The notes under the pieces: generated by a model | Told to the model about the DNA's origin: nothing | Database searches by the model: none | What the model saw: only the letters and a program-made list of their open reading frames with translations | Translations under genes and position numbers: made by a program | Shown here: one piece after another, positions 62,429 through 64,000 of the stretch | Numbering within the stretch: position 1 is the first letter of the stretch | How the letters are laid out: the number at the start of each line of letters is the position of its first letter | Origin: Bacteroidales bacterium | GTDB taxonomy: Bacteria > Bacteroidota > Bacteroidia > Bacteroidales > UBA10428 | NCBI GenBank assembly: GCA_016926235.1 | Contig: JAFGOZ010000373.1 | Span: forward strand, 1-64,000 | Length of the DNA stretch: 64,000 nt | Direction: 5' to 3'

Positions 62429-64000
62429 TTAGCCCATATACACAATCACCTCATTTTGCGCTTTCAATTGATTAAAAGCAATATAATTGCCTTCAATCTT
62501 ACTTCCGTTACAAACGATGTGCTGAACTCCCTTCATTACCTGCTTTTCATTTACAACCTTTATTTCAAGCATTTTATTCCTGAAGCGGCGTTTCATTTTA
62601 AATTCTTTCCAGCTAGCAGGAATGCAGGGATCAATTTTAATTCCCTGATATTGAGGCTGCAGTCCCAAAATAAATTGGGATACCGAATAGTAAGCCCATG
62701 TAGCAGCCCCCGTAAGCCATGGCAAACGTGAAGCCCCAAACCGCGGGCTGTAATTACTATGCGTCGACTGACTGTATACATAAGGTTCAATCTGACGTAT
62801 TTCGGCCTTCGTATTGAATGAGGCCGGCATATAGGCCCTGAAGTAATCATAGGCTTGCTGGCCATTACCAAGCATGGCTTCAGCTATAATAGACCAGCCC
62901 TGGGTATGACAGAAGATTGCTCCATTTTCTTTCATTCCTTTATTAAAAAGAGGTGCTTTTACAACATTGATGTCAGCTTTCTCATAGGGTGGATCAATAA
63001 TGGCGATACCATATTCAGTAGCTAATTTACTTTTTACCGCATCCATTATTTTGCGTCCACGAACTTTGTCTGCATGTCCACTGAGCACAGCCCATGATTG
63101 CGGGTTTTGCCAAAGTGCTCCTTCTTCATCATTTCTGGCCCCATATTTTGTACCATCATCTTTATAGGCACGTAAGTACCATTCGCCATCCCAGGCATAC
63201 TTTTCAAGGTTTTCATCTAATTTGACCAAATGATTTTTCGCCCATGAAATCTCGCTATTCAATTTTAACGTGTCGCAAATTTCAATATAGGTCGCCAAAG
63301 CAAATCTTAGCTGTAATGCGACAAATACGGACTCTCCTTTATAGCCAAGTACCAGACAATCGTTCCAGTCAGCTGCTAAACCACAAGGTAAACCGTGAGC
63401 CCCTGAGTGATGTAGGTTAAACTCAATGGCCCTCCTCATATGCCCCAATACAGTATCCTCCCCTTCATCAGCATAGGGCAGTATCTTATTAAAGAAATCA
63501 ATATTCCCTGTTTCTTTTATGTAAGCAGGAATAGTATTAAATAACCACATGCAATCGTCACTGCGATATTCTTTATCATCCGGTTTTCCCATTTCTCCGG
63601 GTTCATGAGAAAATGGTTTAACAACCGGCATTGCTCCTCCGGTTGAAACCTGGCCTGTAATCATTAATTCCAGTCGTTCTCTTGCATCTTCAGGTATTGT
63701 ATGAAGCACGCCCAGCATATCCTGTACAGTATCCCTGTAACCCAGTCCGTCCCGCTCTCCTGCATAAACCAGGCTGGCAGCCCTTGACCATGCATATGTA
63801 ATAAGGCAATTGTATGGATTCCACATGTTCACCATACTGTTAAATTCCAGATCCGGGGTTTCTACGCTAAACCCTTCAATACGGCTATGCCAATAATTTT
63901 TTAATTCATCAAGTTCTTTTTTAACAGTATTAATGTCGCTGGCATGCTTTACTGCCTGTGCACCACGCTTCTCAGCCCTTCCAACACCCATTACAACTAC
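62429..64000 (-). CDS. GH94 disaccharide phosphorylase (5' end cut by window)
   Basis: The reading frame continues through the window edge: the three codons before the ATG at 63991 are also open, so that ATG need not be the start. The visible 523 residues are the catalytic and C-terminal part of a GH94 enzyme: 'YRDTVQDMLGVLHTIPEDARERL', 'YRSDDCMWLFNTIPAYIKETGN', 'GLPCGLAADWNDCLVLG' (with the general-acid Asp region) and 'WKEFKMKRRFRNKMLEIKV'. GH94 enzymes phosphorolyse cellobiose, chitobiose or similar beta-glucosides. About 280 N-terminal residues are expected outside the window. It is probably the first visible gene of the GH94-GH130-Gfo operon. Confidence 0.85.
   Translation of the reverse strand, partial: VVVMGVGRAEKRGAQAVKHASDINTVKKELDELKNYWHSRIEGFSVETPDLEFNSMVNMWNPYNCLITYAWSRAASLVYAGERDGLGYRDTVQDMLGVLHTIPEDARERLELMITGQVSTGGAMPVVKPFSHEPGEMGKPDDKEYRSDDCMWLFNTIPAYIKETGNIDFFNKILPYADEGEDTVLGHMRRAIEFNLHHSGAHGLPCGLAADWNDCLVLGYKGESVFVALQLRFALATYIEICDTLKLNSEISWAKNHLVKLDENLEKYAWDGEWYLRAYKDDGTKYGARNDEEGALWQNPQSWAVLSGHADKVRGRKIMDAVKSKLATEYGIAIIDPPYEKADINVVKAPLFNKGMKENGAIFCHTQGWSIIAEAMLGNGQQAYDYFRAYMPASFNTKAEIRQIEPYVYSQSTHSNYSPRFGASRLPWLTGAATWAYYSVSQFILGLQPQYQGIKIDPCIPASWKEFKMKRRFRNKMLEIKVVNEKQVMKGVQHIVCNGSKIEGNYIAFNQLKAQNEVIVYMG

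Overview
The window is a chromosomal segment from an AT-rich member of the Bacteroidota, most likely a Bacteroidales/Marinilabiliales-type organism. Evidence read directly: several exported proteins end in type IX secretion (T9SS type A) sorting domains; many genes are preceded by the Bacteroidota promoter form TTTG-N19-21-TAnnTTTG or its -7 half; Shine-Dalgarno sequences are nearly absent; and lineage-typical families occur (HU-related histone-like protein, RprX/RprY-like two-component pair, DUF4924, SusC-like/OMP_b-brl_3 receptor). No rRNA, tRNA, CRISPR array or intact insertion sequence was found.

Layout. 1-4300: small accessory genes (DUF2442 with a stop-interrupted DUF4160, an HU-related protein, an orphan MNT nucleotidyltransferase, two TerB-like proteins, a zinc-ribbon protein, the 3' remnant of an outer-membrane protein gene). 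4460-15313: exported accessory proteins (a 1533-residue T9SS surface protein of delta-60 and InlB-type repeats, a CHAT protease, a DKNYY-repeat protein, a DNRLRE lipoprotein, a GH2 glycosidase). 15314-15635: REP-like palindromes. 15636-30616: mostly core genes (RNase G, a 30-residue basic protein, HU, MutY, glutamate semialdehyde dehydrogenase, FtsB/DivIC, a glycosyltransferase, OmpH-like, DUF4924, Hsp15-like, RprY/RprX, Pth, L25, Prs). 30852-35182: probable lipid/metabolite operon (SBF transporter, acyltransferase, SDR, VOC). 35330-38732: exported pectinesterase and a class C beta-lactamase-like lipoprotein. 38899-46501: DsbD, TPR protein, phosphosulfolactate synthase, PopT/DUF368, AroE, ECF sigma factor and a small membrane protein. 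46542-53244: histidine kinase, glycerate kinase, an attenuator-controlled aminotransferase, an exported amidase and a methyltransferase. 53504-60007: propeller-type sensor kinase, degenerate receiver, TonB-dependent receptor. 60275-64000: cytoplasmic glycoside phosphorolysis cluster (Gfo/Idh/MocA oxidoreductase, GH130, GH94), cut by the window edge.

The most distinctive regulatory structure is at 49394-49767. Two short Ile/Val-rich leader peptides stand in tandem, each followed by a Rho-independent terminator and each with a competing antiterminator pairing that overlaps its stop-codon end, all upstream of a PLP aminotransferase gene. This reads as serial transcription attenuation, probably sensing branched-chain amino acids. 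Other points of interest are a Gfo/Idh/MocA gene whose full Rossmann fold is in frame but has no ATG/GTG/TTG start, a receiver protein with Glu in place of the phospho-acceptor Asp, a DUF4160 gene with an in-frame TGA, a nested inverted repeat between converging genes, and a degraded outer-membrane protein gene.
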